Source: Candidatus Solirubrobacter pratensis
GTDB taxonomy: Bacteria; Actinomycetota; Thermoleophilia; Solirubrobacterales; Solirubrobacteraceae
DNA: 64,000 nucleotides
Reading direction: 5' to 3'
Assembly: GCF_000425945.1 (NCBI RefSeq)
Contig: NZ_KE384480.1
Coordinates: 466,599 to 530,598, forward strand
The notes under the pieces were generated by a model, which had not been told where the DNA came from, made no database searches, and saw nothing but the letters and a program-made list of their open reading frames with translations. Numbering within the stretch: position 1 is the first letter of the stretch; each line of letters begins with the position of its first letter. This document shows, piece by piece, positions 16,272 to 25,064 of the stretch. Made by a program: the position numbers and the translations under genes.

Positions 16272-17489
16272 ATGGCCGACAACAGAGGGGTCGCCTACGT
16301 TGGCAAGGGCAAAGTCGAGGTCCAGGACATCGACTACCCGACCTTCGAGCTGCAGGACGGGCCGGGCGTCAATCCGGCCAACGTGGGGCGCAAGCTGCCT
16401 CACGCCGCGATCCTCAGGGTCGTCTCGACCAACATCTGCGGCTCCGACCAGCACATGGTCCGCGGCCGCACGACGGCGCCGGAAGGGCTGATCCTCGGGC
16501 ACGAGATCACCGGGGAGGTGATCGAGACCGGCCCGGGCGTCGAGTTCATCAAGGAGGGCGACCTCGTCTCGGTGCCCTTCAACATCGCGTGCGGGCGCTG
16601 CCGCAACTGCAAGGAGGGCAACACCGGCGTCTGCGAGCACGTCAACCCGGACCGGCCGGGCTCGGCGTACGGCTACGTCGACATGGGCGGCTGGGTCGGC
16701 GGCCAGGCCGAGTACGCGCTCGTGCCCTACGCGGACTGGAACCTGCTCAAGTTCCCCGACAAGGAGCAGGCGATGGAGAAGATCCTCGACCTGACGATGC
16801 TGTCGGACATCTTCCCGACCGGCTTCCACGGCGCCGCCACCGCGGGCGTGCGGGCCGGCTCGACGGTCTACGTCGCCGGCGCCGGCCCGGTCGGCCTCGC
16901 CGCGGCGTACTCGGCGATGCTGCTCGGCGCGTCGGTCGTCTTCGTCGGCGACCTCATCCCCGAGCGGCTCGAGCAGGCCAAGAGCTTCGGCTGCGAGCCC
17001 ATCGACGTCTCCAAGGGCGACCCCAAGGACCAGATCCAGGAGGTCCTCGGGGTGCCCGAGGTCGACGCCGCGGTCGACGCCGTCGGCTTCGAGGCCCGCG
17101 GGCACGGCTCGCACTCCGGGGAGGAGGCGCCGGCGACCGTCCTGAACTCGATCATGGACGTCACCCGCGCGGCCGGGAAGCTCGGCATCCCCGGGCTCTA
17201 CGTGACCGGCGACCCGGGCGCCGCCGACGAGGCCGCCAAGCAGGGCTCGCTCTCGATCCGCATCGGCCTCGGCTGGGCGAAGTCGCACTCGTTCACGACG
17301 GGCCAGTGCCCGGTGATGCGCTACCACCAGGGGCTCATGCAGATGATCCTCCACGACCGCGCGCAGATCGCCAAGGCGGTCAACGCGACGGTCATCTCGC
17401 TCGACGACGCGCCGCAGGGCTACAAGGACTTCGACTCCGGCGTGGCCAAGAAGTTCGTGCTCAACCCCCATGGCCTGATCCGGAGCTAG
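16272..17489 (+). CDS. fdhA: zinc-dependent formaldehyde dehydrogenase, glutathione-independent
   Basis: A 405-residue zinc alcohol-dehydrogenase-family enzyme resembling Pseudomonas FdhA, which oxidises formaldehyde to formate with tightly bound NAD. Catalytic zinc ligands are C56 in NICGSDQH and H77 in LGHEITGE. Structural zinc cysteines are C107, C110, C113 and C121. The nucleotide fold is in VAGAGPVGLAAAYSA. The length matches the family. An AAGGAG ribosome site precedes the ATG, and the gene starts 19 bp after the thioesterase. Formaldehyde is released when methoxylated aromatics such as vanillate are demethylated, so it fits a ferulate-degradation operon. Confidence 0.9.
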   Translation: MADNRGVAYVGKGKVEVQDIDYPTFELQDGPGVNPANVGRKLPHAAILRVVSTNICGSDQHMVRGRTTAPEGLILGHEITGEVIETGPGVEFIKEGDLVSVPFNIACGRCRNCKEGNTGVCEHVNPDRPGSAYGYVDMGGWVGGQAEYALVPYADWNLLKFPDKEQAMEKILDLTMLSDIFPTGFHGAATAGVRAGSTVYVAGAGPVGLAAAYSAMLLGASVVFVGDLIPERLEQAKSFGCEPIDVSKGDPKDQIQEVLGVPEVDAAVDAVGFEARGHGSHSGEEAPATVLNSIMDVTRAAGKLGIPGLYVTGDPGAADEAAKQGSLSIRIGLGWAKSHSFTTGQCPVMRYHQGLMQMILHDRAQIAKAVNATVISLDDAPQGYKDFDSGVAKKFVLNPHGLIRS

Positions 17490-17503
17490 TTCCCGTTCCG
17501 GCC

Positions 17504-17539
17504 ACCGCGGGGAGCTCCCTACAGGCTGCTCCCCGCGGT
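17504..17539. terminator. bidirectional hairpin between fdhA and SDR gene
   Basis: ACCGCGGGGAGC (17504-17515) pairs perfectly with GCTCCCCGCGGT (17528-17539) over a 12-nt loop. It spans the last codons of the convergent SDR gene. Confidence 0.65.
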
Positions 17540-18397
17540 CAGCAGGTCCTCGAGCCCAACGCGGCGGAAGAACTCGACGCGGATGCGGTCCGCGACCGCG
17601 GAGACGACCTCGCTGCCGTCGTGGGACGGGTCGACGTGGGTGCGGAACGGGCGCGTGCCGGCGGGCATGTCGACGATGCGGGCGACCGCCTCGGCGACGG
17701 CGTCCGGGCGCGCGTCCGGCGGCATCAGCCGCGCCAGGCGCTCGTTGACGTCGGCCATCAGCGTGCCGTAGCGCTCGTCGTAGGCCTCGGCGCGGTAGCC
17801 GTCGGCGGGCTTGCCCGCATGCGCGAAGTGGTTGGTGCCCGAGGTGTACGCGCCGGGCACCACGATGGCGGTCTCGATGCCGAAGCGGATCAGCTCGCCG
17901 GCGTAGCTGACGGCGAGCGCGTCCATCGCCGCCTTGGCCGCGAAGTACGGCCCGAGGAACGGCGGTGAGCCGCCGCGCGAGCTCGAGCTGCCGATCCACA
18001 CGAGCAGGCCTTCGCCCCGGCGGCGCAGGTGGGGGAGCGCGGCGCGGTTGACGCGCTGGGCGCCGAGCACGTTCACGTCGTAGACGCCGGCCAGCTGCTC
18101 CGGCGTGAACGCCTCCGCCGGTCCGAGCACCATGTGCCCGGCGTTGTGGACGATCGCGTCGAGCCGCCCCTGCTCGGCGAGGATGCGCGCGATCGCGGCG
18201 TCGGCGGACTCCTGCGAGGCGACGTCGAGCTCGATCGCGCGGGCGCCCTCGCCGTCGCGGCCGAGCTGCTCGACGGCGGGCGCGTTGCGGCCCGCGGTCT
18301 CGCGGATGCCGGCGTAGACGGTGTGGCCGGCGCGCGCGAGCGCGCGCACGGTGAGGGCGCCGAACCCGCTCGAGGCGCCGGTGACGACGATGACCAT
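17519..18397 (-). CDS. short-chain dehydrogenase/reductase
   Basis: A 292-residue NAD(P)-dependent SDR. Cofactor loop TGASSGFG is at 6-13, NAG in AIVHNAGHMV, catalytic Ser in LVWIGSSSSRG and YFAAK carrying the Tyr-Lys pair. The C-terminal extension (residues 200-292) is typical of classical SDRs related to 17-beta-hydroxysteroid dehydrogenases. Its ATG overlaps the stop of the upstream SDR, so the two are coupled and may be controlled by the divergent LysR. The substrate is unknown. Confidence 0.88.
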   Translation of the reverse strand: MVIVVTGASSGFGALTVRALARAGHTVYAGIRETAGRNAPAVEQLGRDGEGARAIELDVASQESADAAIARILAEQGRLDAIVHNAGHMVLGPAEAFTPEQLAGVYDVNVLGAQRVNRAALPHLRRRGEGLLVWIGSSSSRGGSPPFLGPYFAAKAAMDALAVSYAGELIRFGIETAIVVPGAYTSGTNHFAHAGKPADGYRAEAYDERYGTLMADVNERLARLMPPDARPDAVAEAVARIVDMPAGTRPFRTHVDPSHDGSEVVSAVADRIRVEFFRRVGLEDLLTAGSSL

Positions 18398-19137
18398 CAG
18401 ATGATCCCTCCGTTCGCGCGGATGCGCTGGCCGTTGACCCAGTGGCCGGCCGGGCTCGCGAGGAACGCGACCAGCTCGGCGACGTCGTCCGGCGTGCCGA
18501 GCCGCTCCAGCGGCGGCTGCTTGGCGAGCTCGTTCTGGCGCTCCTCGCTGTTGGCCTCCAGGAACAGCGCGGTCGCCGTCGGGCCGGGGGCGACGGCGTT
18601 GACCGTCACGTCGCGGCCGCGCAGCTCGCGCGCGAGGATCAGCGTCATCGCCTCGACTGCGCCCTTGCTCGCGGCGTAGGCGACGTAACCGGGGAACGCG
18701 AGCCCGACGACCGAGCTGGAGAAGTTGATCAGCGCGCCGCCCGCGCGCAGCCGGCGCACGGCCTGCTGGGCGACGACGAACGTGCCGCGGACGTTGGTGC
18801 GCTGCAGCTTGTCGAACGTGTCGAGGTCGTACTCGGCGATCGGCCCGAGGTCCATCCGGCCGGCCGCGTTGACGACCACGTCGACGCCGCCGTAGGTCTC
18901 CTCGGCGAGGTCGAAGACGGCCGCGACGGCGTTCTCGTCGGCGATGTCGGCGCGCGCGATCGCGGCCTGACCGCCGGCGCCGCGTATCTCCTCGGCGGCG
19001 GCTTCGGCCTCCTGCTCGTTGGCGGTGTAGACGACGACGATCGAGAGACCGTCGGCGGCAAGGCGCAGAGCGGTCTCGCGGCCGATGCCGCGCGAGCCGC
19101 CGGTGACGATCGCGACGCGGGAAGGATCGGAAGGCAT
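18397..19137 (-). CDS. SDR-family oxidoreductase (FabG-like)
   Basis: A 246-residue classical SDR with TGGSRGIG at the cofactor site, NAAGRMD, SSSVVGLAFPGYVAYAASK holding the Ser-Tyr-Lys triad, and the C-terminal WVNGQRIRANGG end typical of FabG-like enzymes. It is the first gene of a two-SDR transcript. It is divergent from a LysR regulator across a 73-bp gap containing the 10-bp palindrome GCGCATGCGC (19152-19161). The substrate is unknown. Confidence 0.88.
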   Translation of the reverse strand: MPSDPSRVAIVTGGSRGIGRETALRLAADGLSIVVVYTANEQEAEAAAEEIRGAGGQAAIARADIADENAVAAVFDLAEETYGGVDVVVNAAGRMDLGPIAEYDLDTFDKLQRTNVRGTFVVAQQAVRRLRAGGALINFSSSVVGLAFPGYVAYAASKGAVEAMTLILARELRGRDVTVNAVAPGPTATALFLEANSEERQNELAKQPPLERLGTPDDVAELVAFLASPAGHWVNGQRIRANGGII

Positions 19138-19210
19138 GCTGCGATCATGCGGCGCATGCGCGCCGGAGGGAAACAGCTCCTGGCCGTCAAGTCACTTCCG
19201 GTGGGTGTGG

Positions 19211-20077
19211 ATGCCTGAGCTGCGCCAGCTGCGTACGTTCCTGGCCGTCGCCGAGCAGCTCAGCTTCACCCGCGCGGCCGAGCGGCTGCACCTGACCCAG
19301 CAGACGGTCTCCAAGACGATCGACCGGCTCGAGCGTGAGCTCGGCGTCGAGCTGCTCGAGCGCACGACCCGCGAGGTCCGGCTCACCGCCGCCGGAGCCA
19401 CGCTGCTCGAGGCGGGGCGGGAGGCGCTGGACGCCGCCGACGACGCGTTCGCGCGCACGCGGCTGGTCGGCGCCGGACTGTCCGGGACGATCCGCGTCGG
19501 CGTCTCGCCCGCGATCGGCCCCGAGGATCGCGCCGAGGTGGTGCAGGTGCTGCGTGCCCGCGGCGACGTGTCGGTCTCGCTGCACGACGTCCGTCCCGGC
19601 GAGCTGCGCGGGATGCTGCGCGAGCAGCAGATCGAGCTGGCGCTCACGCGCGCGGCGGGAACGCTGGACGAGACACTGCACGCGGCGCCGCTGCGGCCCT
19701 CGCGGATGGCGCTCTACGTGCCGGCCGGGCATCCGCTGGCGACGGCGCGGACGGCGCGGCTCGAGCAGCTCGACGGCGAGCGGCTGCAGGTCCCGAGCGC
19801 GCGGGGGACGCCGTACACCGACATGCTGCTCGCCCGCCTCGCCGCCGCGGGCGTCCACGTGACGCCGGTCGAGGCGCGCGTGACGGGCAGCGCCGGCGTC
19901 TCGCTCACCGAGCTGGCCGCGGCCGGCGCGGTCGGCTTGATGCCGGAGGGAACCCCGGCGCCGGACGGCGTCGTCGCGCTGCCGGTCGAGCTGACGGCTC
20001 CGCTGCTCGTGCTGTGGCCGGCCGGGCGCCCGTCGGCGGCCGTCCGCGCGCTGCTCGAGGCGCTGCCCGCCGCGTGA
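19211..20077 (+). CDS. LysR-family transcriptional regulator
   Basis: A 288-residue regulator. The winged HTH spans the first 60 residues (LRTFLAVAEQLSFTRAAERL, then QQTVSKTIDRLERELG), followed by the LysR effector-binding domain with GTIRVGVSPAIGPEDR. The ATG at 19211 is taken as start, with an in-frame GTG two codons earlier as an alternative. Divergence from two SDR genes makes these its likely targets. No inducer can be inferred. Confidence 0.88.
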   Translation: MPELRQLRTFLAVAEQLSFTRAAERLHLTQQTVSKTIDRLERELGVELLERTTREVRLTAAGATLLEAGREALDAADDAFARTRLVGAGLSGTIRVGVSPAIGPEDRAEVVQVLRARGDVSVSLHDVRPGELRGMLREQQIELALTRAAGTLDETLHAAPLRPSRMALYVPAGHPLATARTARLEQLDGERLQVPSARGTPYTDMLLARLAAAGVHVTPVEARVTGSAGVSLTELAAAGAVGLMPEGTPAPDGVVALPVELTAPLLVLWPAGRPSAAVRALLEALPAA

Positions 20078-20085
20078 CGCGACGG

Positions 20086-20421
20086 CTAGACCGGACCCTC
20101 GCCGAACGGCTCGAGCCCCGGATCGTCCGAGACCGAGCCGACGGCGACGCGCAGCCAGGAGTCGATCCGCGGCTGCACGCGCTCGAGCGCGTCGAGCTCG
20201 TGGGCGAGCGCGATCGCCTCGTCGGCCTTCTCGACCGCGCCGCCGTCGGTGGCCGCGTCGTCGACCGCGCGCAGCGCGCGCTCGAGCTCGATCCGCAGCG
20301 CGCTGATGCGCGCGTCGCAGCGGCGGGCGGTGACCGCGTAGCCGTCGATCCGGCGGCGGTGGCGCGCATCGACGCCCGCCGGCACGCCGGCGAGCAGCCG
20401 GTCGATCTGGGCCGGGTTCAT
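20086..20421 (-). CDS. small helical hypothetical protein downstream of sdhB
   Basis: A 111-residue soluble, mostly helical protein (MNPAQIDRLLAGVPAGVDAR, then RIELERALRAVDDAA). There is no transmembrane segment and no recognised domain. Its start codon overlaps the sdhB stop codon, so it is translated with the succinate dehydrogenase operon. Coupling suggests an accessory role, such as assembly or a partner, but nothing in the sequence proves it. Repeated charged helices with Leu spacing could form a coiled coil. Confidence 0.6.
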   Translation of the reverse strand: MNPAQIDRLLAGVPAGVDARHRRRIDGYAVTARRCDARISALRIELERALRAVDDAATDGGAVEKADEAIALAHELDALERVQPRIDSWLRVAVGSVSDDPGLEPFGEGPV

Positions 20422-21158
20422 CGGCGGCGCCTCGCCTTCCGGTAGTCGCGGTTGAGCATCGCGATGAAGTCGATGCCGATCTCCTTCGGGCACGCAGCCT
20501 CGCACTCCTGGTGGTTGGTGCACGAGCCGAAGTACTCCTCCATCGTGTCCACCATCGCGACCGTCCGGCGCGCGCGCTCCGGCTGCCCTTGGGGGAGCAG
20601 GTTCAGGTGCGCGAGCTTGGCGGCGGTGAAGAGCTGGCCGGCGCCGTTCGGGCAGGCGGCGACGCAGGCGCCGCAGCCGATGCAGGCGGCGGCGTCCATC
20701 GCGCGGTCGGCGTCGTCCTTGGGGACCGGGATCAGGTTCGCGTCCGGCGCCGACCCCGTCGGCGCGGTGATGTAGCCGCCGGACTGGACGATCCGGTCGA
20801 GCGCCGAGCGATCGACGACGAGGTCCTTGACGAGCGGGAAGCCGGCCGAGCGGAACGGCTCGACCACGATCTCGTCGCCGTCCTGGAAGCGGCGCAGGTG
20901 CAGCTGGCACGTCGCGGTCCCACGCTGGGGACCGTGCGCCTGGCCGTTGATCATCAGGCCGCACGCGCCGCAGATGCCCTCGCGGCAGTCGCTCTCGAAC
21001 GCGATCGGCTCGCTGCTCTGCGCGATCAGCCGCTCGTTGAGCAGGTCGAGCAGCTCGACGAACGACATCTCCTCGTTGGCGCCGTCGACCTGGTAGGTGA
21101 CGAAGTCGCCGCGCGCCTGCGGCCCCGTCTGGCGCCACACCCTCAGCGTCAGCTTCAT
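20418..21158 (-). CDS. sdhB: succinate dehydrogenase/fumarate reductase iron-sulfur subunit
   Basis: A 246-residue subunit carrying electrons from the flavoprotein to quinone. Ligands for three clusters are visible: [2Fe-2S] C58, C63, C66 and C84; a second set C159, C162, C165 and C169; a third set C213, C219 and C223 (CTNHQECEAACP). This spacing, with a non-canonical third set, is typical of the actinobacterial/Bacteroidetes-type SdhB. It overlaps sdhA by 4 bp (ATGA) and the small downstream gene by 4 bp. Confidence 0.93.
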   Translation of the reverse strand: MKLTLRVWRQTGPQARGDFVTYQVDGANEEMSFVELLDLLNERLIAQSSEPIAFESDCREGICGACGLMINGQAHGPQRGTATCQLHLRRFQDGDEIVVEPFRSAGFPLVKDLVVDRSALDRIVQSGGYITAPTGSAPDANLIPVPKDDADRAMDAAACIGCGACVAACPNGAGQLFTAAKLAHLNLLPQGQPERARRTVAMVDTMEEYFGSCTNHQECEAACPKEIGIDFIAMLNRDYRKARRRR

Positions 21159-23023
21159 GCGTAGCTCCGCTGCGTCGGGCGCACGTTCTGGAACGTCAGC
21201 GGCTCCTTGTCGAGCTTGCCGCCGTATTCCCAGGCGGCGACGTAGGAGAAGTGGTCGTCGTCGCGCAGCGCTTCGCCTTCGGGCGTCTGGTGCTCGGAGC
21301 GGAAGTGCCCGCCGCACGACTCCTCGCGGTGCAGCGCGTCGCGGCACATCAGCTCGGCCAGCTCGAAGAAGTCGGCCACCCGGCCCGCCTTCTCGAGCGA
21401 CTGGTTGAGCGACTCGCCGTCGCCGAGGACGCGTACGTCGGCGTGGAACTGCTCGCGCATCGCCGCGATCTCCGCCATCGCCTGCGTCAGCCCCGCGCCG
21501 TTGCGCGCCATCCCGCATTGCTCCCACAGGACGCGGCCGAGCTCGCGGTGGAAGTGGTCGACGGAGTGGCTGCCGTTGGTCTCCAGCAGCGTGCGGACGC
21601 CGTCGGCGACCTCGGCCTCGGCGGCCTGGAACGCCGGCTCGCTCGTGGAGAGCGGCTGCTCGCCGAGCAGCGGCGCCAGGTGGTCGCCGATCGTCACGGG
21701 CAGGATGAAGTAGCCGTCCGCGAGGCCCTGCATCAGCGCCGATGCGCCGAGCCTGTTGGCGCCGTGGTCGGAGAAGTTCGCCTCGCCGATCGCGTACAGC
21801 CCGGGGATCGTCGTCATCAGGTCGTAGTCGACCCAGAGCCCGCCCATCGTGTAGTGCGGGGCGGGGTAGATGCGCATCGGGACGCGGTAGGGGTCCTCGC
21901 CCGTGATCCGCTCGTACATCTGGAACAGGTTGCCGTAGCGCTCGCGGATGGTGTGGACGCCGAGCCGCTCGATCGCGTCGGCGAAGTCGAGGTAGACGCC
22001 GTTCTTGCGCGGCCCGACGCCCTTGCCCTCGTCGATCATCGCCTTCGCCGCGCGCGACGCGACGTCGCGCGGGACGAGGTTGCCGAAGGCCGGGTAACGG
22101 CGCTCGAGGTAGTAGTCGCGGCCGCGGTCGCCGTCGGGGACCCAGATCCGCCCGTCGTTGCGCAGCGACTCGCTCATCAGCGTCAGCTTGGACTGGGTGT
22201 CGTCGGACTGCGGGATGCAGGTCGGGTGGATCTGCGTGAAGCACGGGTTCGCGAGCGCGGCGCCGCGCTTGTGGGCGCGCCAGATCGCCGTCGCGTTGGA
22301 CGCCTTGGCGTTGGTGGAGAGGAAGAAGACGTTGCTGTAGCCGCCGGTCGCGAGCACGACCGCGTGCGCCGAGTGCGAGCTGACCTCGCCGGTCAGGAGG
22401 TCGCGCACGACGACGCCGCGGGCGCGGCCGTCGTGGACGACGACGTCGAGCATCTCCGTGCGCGTGTGCAGTCGGACCTTTCCTGCCGCCACCTGCCGCA
22501 ACAGGGCCTGATACGCGCCCAGCAGCAGCTGCTGGCCGGTCTGCCCGCGCGCGTAGAACGTGCGCGACACCTGGGCGCCGCCGAACGAGCGGTTGTCCAG
22601 CAGCCCGCCATATTCGCGCGCGAACGGGACACCCTGGGCGGTTGCCTGGTCGATGATCTCGTTCGAGACCTGGGCGAGCCGGTACACGTTGGCCTCTCGC
22701 GAGCGGAAGTCGCCGCCCTTGATCGTGTCGTAGAAGAGGCGGAAGACGGAGTCGCCGTCGTTGCGGTAGTCCTTGGCCGCGTTGATGCCGCCCTGGGCGG
22801 CGATGCTGTGCGCGCGCCGCGGCGAGTCGTGGAACGTGAAGACCTGCACCTCGTAGCCGAGCTCGGCCAGCGTGGCGGCCGCGCTGGCGCCCGCGAGGCC
22901 GGTGCCGACGACGATGATCTTGAAGCGGCGCTTGTTGGACGCGTTGACGAGCCGGACGCTGAAGCGGTGGTTGTCCCACGCGTCCTGGATCGCGCCGGGC
23001 GGGATGTTGGCCTCGAGCGTCAC
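21155..23023 (-). CDS. sdhA: succinate dehydrogenase flavoprotein subunit
   Basis: A 622-residue catalytic subunit that oxidises succinate to fumarate, linking the TCA cycle to the quinone pool. The dinucleotide fold GTGLAGASAA begins at residue 40. The His for covalent FAD is H72 in RRAHSIAAQGG. Substrate residues lie in IHPTCIPQ and in GANRLGASALMQG. The start is the GTG at 23023, which overlaps the sdhC stop codon. The order sdhC-sdhA-sdhB and absence of sdhD identify the single-cytochrome-subunit enzyme. Confidence 0.94.
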   Translation of the reverse strand: MTLEANIPPGAIQDAWDNHRFSVRLVNASNKRRFKIIVVGTGLAGASAAATLAELGYEVQVFTFHDSPRRAHSIAAQGGINAAKDYRNDGDSVFRLFYDTIKGGDFRSREANVYRLAQVSNEIIDQATAQGVPFAREYGGLLDNRSFGGAQVSRTFYARGQTGQQLLLGAYQALLRQVAAGKVRLHTRTEMLDVVVHDGRARGVVVRDLLTGEVSSHSAHAVVLATGGYSNVFFLSTNAKASNATAIWRAHKRGAALANPCFTQIHPTCIPQSDDTQSKLTLMSESLRNDGRIWVPDGDRGRDYYLERRYPAFGNLVPRDVASRAAKAMIDEGKGVGPRKNGVYLDFADAIERLGVHTIRERYGNLFQMYERITGEDPYRVPMRIYPAPHYTMGGLWVDYDLMTTIPGLYAIGEANFSDHGANRLGASALMQGLADGYFILPVTIGDHLAPLLGEQPLSTSEPAFQAAEAEVADGVRTLLETNGSHSVDHFHRELGRVLWEQCGMARNGAGLTQAMAEIAAMREQFHADVRVLGDGESLNQSLEKAGRVADFFELAELMCRDALHREESCGGHFRSEHQTPEGEALRDDDHFSYVAAWEYGGKLDKEPLTFQNVRPTQRSYA

Positions 23024-23706
23024 CCGATGATCCCCGTGACGACGGCGATGGGGAAGGAGACGTTGCCGATCGCGATCAGCGCGGCGAAGGCGACCGCGAG
23101 GCGGCGGCGGTGCGGGAAGACCCAGCCCATGCTCTGGGTCAGGCTCCAGGCGCCGTGATAGAGGTGCAGTGCGAGCGCGAGGTTGGCGACGACGTAGGCG
23201 ATCGCCACCGGCCAGCGCTGGAAGCTCTCGACGACGTTGTGATACGGGTCGCCGTGGCGGAAGTCCGGGTTGGCCGTGCCCCAGGTCAGGTCGAGCAGAT
23301 GGAAGACGACGAACAGCGCGACGAGGATGCCGCTCCAGCGCATCGTCCTGCTCGCAAAGCTCGCCGCGGCGTAGTCGCGCTCGGACGCATACGGCAGCGG
23401 CCGCGCGCGGCGGTTGACGACGGTCAGGGCGTATGCGGCGTGGATGTGGATCGCGACGGCGGCGATGAGGACGATGCGGACGATCCACAGCAGCGTCTGC
23501 GCCGGCAGCGCCGGCTCGCCGACGGTGCGCAGCCAATGGCTGTAGTCGTCCAGCTGGCTCGCCCCGAGGTAGAGCTTGAGGTTGCCGATCATGTGGCCGA
23601 GCACGAACAGCATGAGCACGATGCCGCTGACGGCCATTGCGTACTTCTTGCCGACGTAAGTGCCGTAGAGGCTCCGCCGGCGCGCCTCCAGGGCGGCGTC
23701 GCTCAT
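23020..23706 (-). CDS. sdhC: succinate dehydrogenase cytochrome b subunit
   Basis: A 228-residue membrane protein with five hydrophobic spans. It anchors the SdhAB dimer and probably carries two b hemes, with His in FVLGHMIGNL, IHIHAAYAL, VVFHLLDLTW and LHLYHGAWSL as candidate ligands. Length and topology match the fused single-subunit anchor found in actinobacteria and epsilon-proteobacteria. It is the first gene of sdhCAB. The start at 23706 is the first Met before SDAALEARRRSLYG. Confidence 0.92.
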   Translation of the reverse strand: MSDAALEARRRSLYGTYVGKKYAMAVSGIVLMLFVLGHMIGNLKLYLGASQLDDYSHWLRTVGEPALPAQTLLWIVRIVLIAAVAIHIHAAYALTVVNRRARPLPYASERDYAAASFASRTMRWSGILVALFVVFHLLDLTWGTANPDFRHGDPYHNVVESFQRWPVAIAYVVANLALALHLYHGAWSLTQSMGWVFPHRRRLAVAFAALIAIGNVSFPIAVVTGIIG

Positions 23707-23765
23707 GAGGGCCACGAGCCTAGCGACGGGTGAAGTGAGACAGTGAACTTCCGTTCGCCGTCGGA

Positions 23766-23771
23766 TAGTCT
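23766..23771 (+). promoter_or_regulatory. putative -10 box of the thiolase gene
   Basis: TAGTCT, 10 bases before the ATG at 23782, with no ribosome site between. It gives a very short leader and supports the internal ATG over an earlier in-frame one. Confidence 0.35.
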
Positions 23772-23781
23772 CTCGACTGTC

Positions 23782-24936
23782 ATGCGCTTCGACGACGCCG
23801 TCATCCCGCTCAACGCCGCCTGGTCGTCCCCGTTCGTCCGCTGGCAGGGCCCCGGGGCCGAGCTCTCGAGCCTCGACATCGCCGCCCAGGTGACCGCGCG
23901 CGCGATGTCCGAGCGCGAGCTCGGGGAGGTCGACGAGCTGGTGCTCGGGCTGACCGTGCCGCAGCGCCAGTCGTTCTATGGCGCGCCGACGCTCGCCGCC
24001 CGGCTCGGGCTCGGCGCGGTGAGCGGTCCGCTGATCATGCAGGCCTGTGCGACGTCTGTCGCATGTGTGCACGCGGCCGCGGCTTCAGGTTCCGGCGATC
24101 GTCTGGTCGTGCTGACCGACCGGACCTCCAACGGGCCGCACGTCGTGTACCCGAGCGCGGGCGCGCCGGGCGGGACGCCGCAGAGCGAGAACTGGGTGCT
24201 GGACTCGTTCGGCTGCGATCCGAGCACGGGGGAGGGCATGCTCGCGACTGCCGAGCGCGTCGCCGCAGAGGCGGGGTTCGCGAAGGAGGCGCTGGACGAG
24301 CTGACGGCGCGGCGCTGGGCGCAGTACGAGGACGCGCTGGCGCAGGACCGCGCGTTCCAGCGGCGGTGGATGGTCCCGATCGCGGCGGGCTCCCGCCGCA
24401 AGCCGGTGGAGATCGACGCGGACTGGGGCGTGCGGCCGGCGCCGCTGGACGCGCTCGCAGGCCTTCCGGCCGTGGAGGACGGCGGGGTCGTCTCCTACGG
24501 GACGCAGACGCATCCGGCCGACGGCTGCGCGGGGCTGCTCGTGACGAGCGCGGATCGCGGCGGCGACGTCTTCGCGCGCATCCTCGCGACCGGGTTCGCG
24601 CGCGTGGCGGGCGGCGAGATGCCGAAGGCGCCGGTGCCGGCGGCGTCCGCGGCGCTGGACGACGCGGGTCTGTCGATCGCCGACATGGACGTGATCAAGA
24701 CCCACAACCCGTTCGCGGTCAACGACCTCTGGTTCGCACGCGAGACCGGCGCCGACGTGGAGACGATGAACCCGTACGGCTGCAGCCTGATCTACGGCCA
24801 CCCGCAGGGCCCGACCGGCGCCCGCGGCCTGATCGAGCTGATGTGGGCGCTGCACGACCGCGGCGGCGGTCGTGGGCTCTTCACGGGCTGCGCGGCGGGG
24901 GACACCGGCGCCGCGGTCGTGATCGAGATCGGCTAG
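23782..24936 (+). CDS. thiolase-family acyl-CoA acetyltransferase
   Basis: A 384-residue enzyme of the acetyl-CoA acetyltransferase superfamily, acting on 3-ketoacyl-CoA (cleavage) or condensing acyl-CoAs. The nucleophile is C89 in MQACATSVAC. The conserved His is in KTHNPFAVND, and the second catalytic loop appears as GHPQGPTGAR plus CAAGDTGAA near the C-terminus. These motifs deviate from canonical degradative thiolases (the usual CGGGGQG is altered), so substrate class is open. It is monocistronic and divergent from sdhC. Confidence 0.82.
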   Translation: MRFDDAVIPLNAAWSSPFVRWQGPGAELSSLDIAAQVTARAMSERELGEVDELVLGLTVPQRQSFYGAPTLAARLGLGAVSGPLIMQACATSVACVHAAAASGSGDRLVVLTDRTSNGPHVVYPSAGAPGGTPQSENWVLDSFGCDPSTGEGMLATAERVAAEAGFAKEALDELTARRWAQYEDALAQDRAFQRRWMVPIAAGSRRKPVEIDADWGVRPAPLDALAGLPAVEDGGVVSYGTQTHPADGCAGLLVTSADRGGDVFARILATGFARVAGGEMPKAPVPAASAALDDAGLSIADMDVIKTHNPFAVNDLWFARETGADVETMNPYGCSLIYGHPQGPTGARGLIELMWALHDRGGGRGLFTGCAAGDTGAAVVIEIG

Positions 24937-25004
24937 TAGCCAAGCGGGCTGTGGCAGGGCCTAGCCGGGCCTTTCCGGCGTCGGCCCACGCCGATATCGA
25001 CGGC

Positions 25005-25032
25005 TTGACCGAGCCTGCGCCAGGAGTAGCCT
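25005..25032 (+). promoter_or_regulatory. promoter of the duplicated-domain gene
   Basis: TTGACC (25005-25010) and TAGCCT (25027-25032) are separated by 16 bp. A 32-bp leader with a GGGGG-type ribosome site follows before the ATG at 25065. Confidence 0.5.
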
Positions 25033-25064
25033 CGAGCGAGGCACGCCGACGTAGGGGGCAGCGC

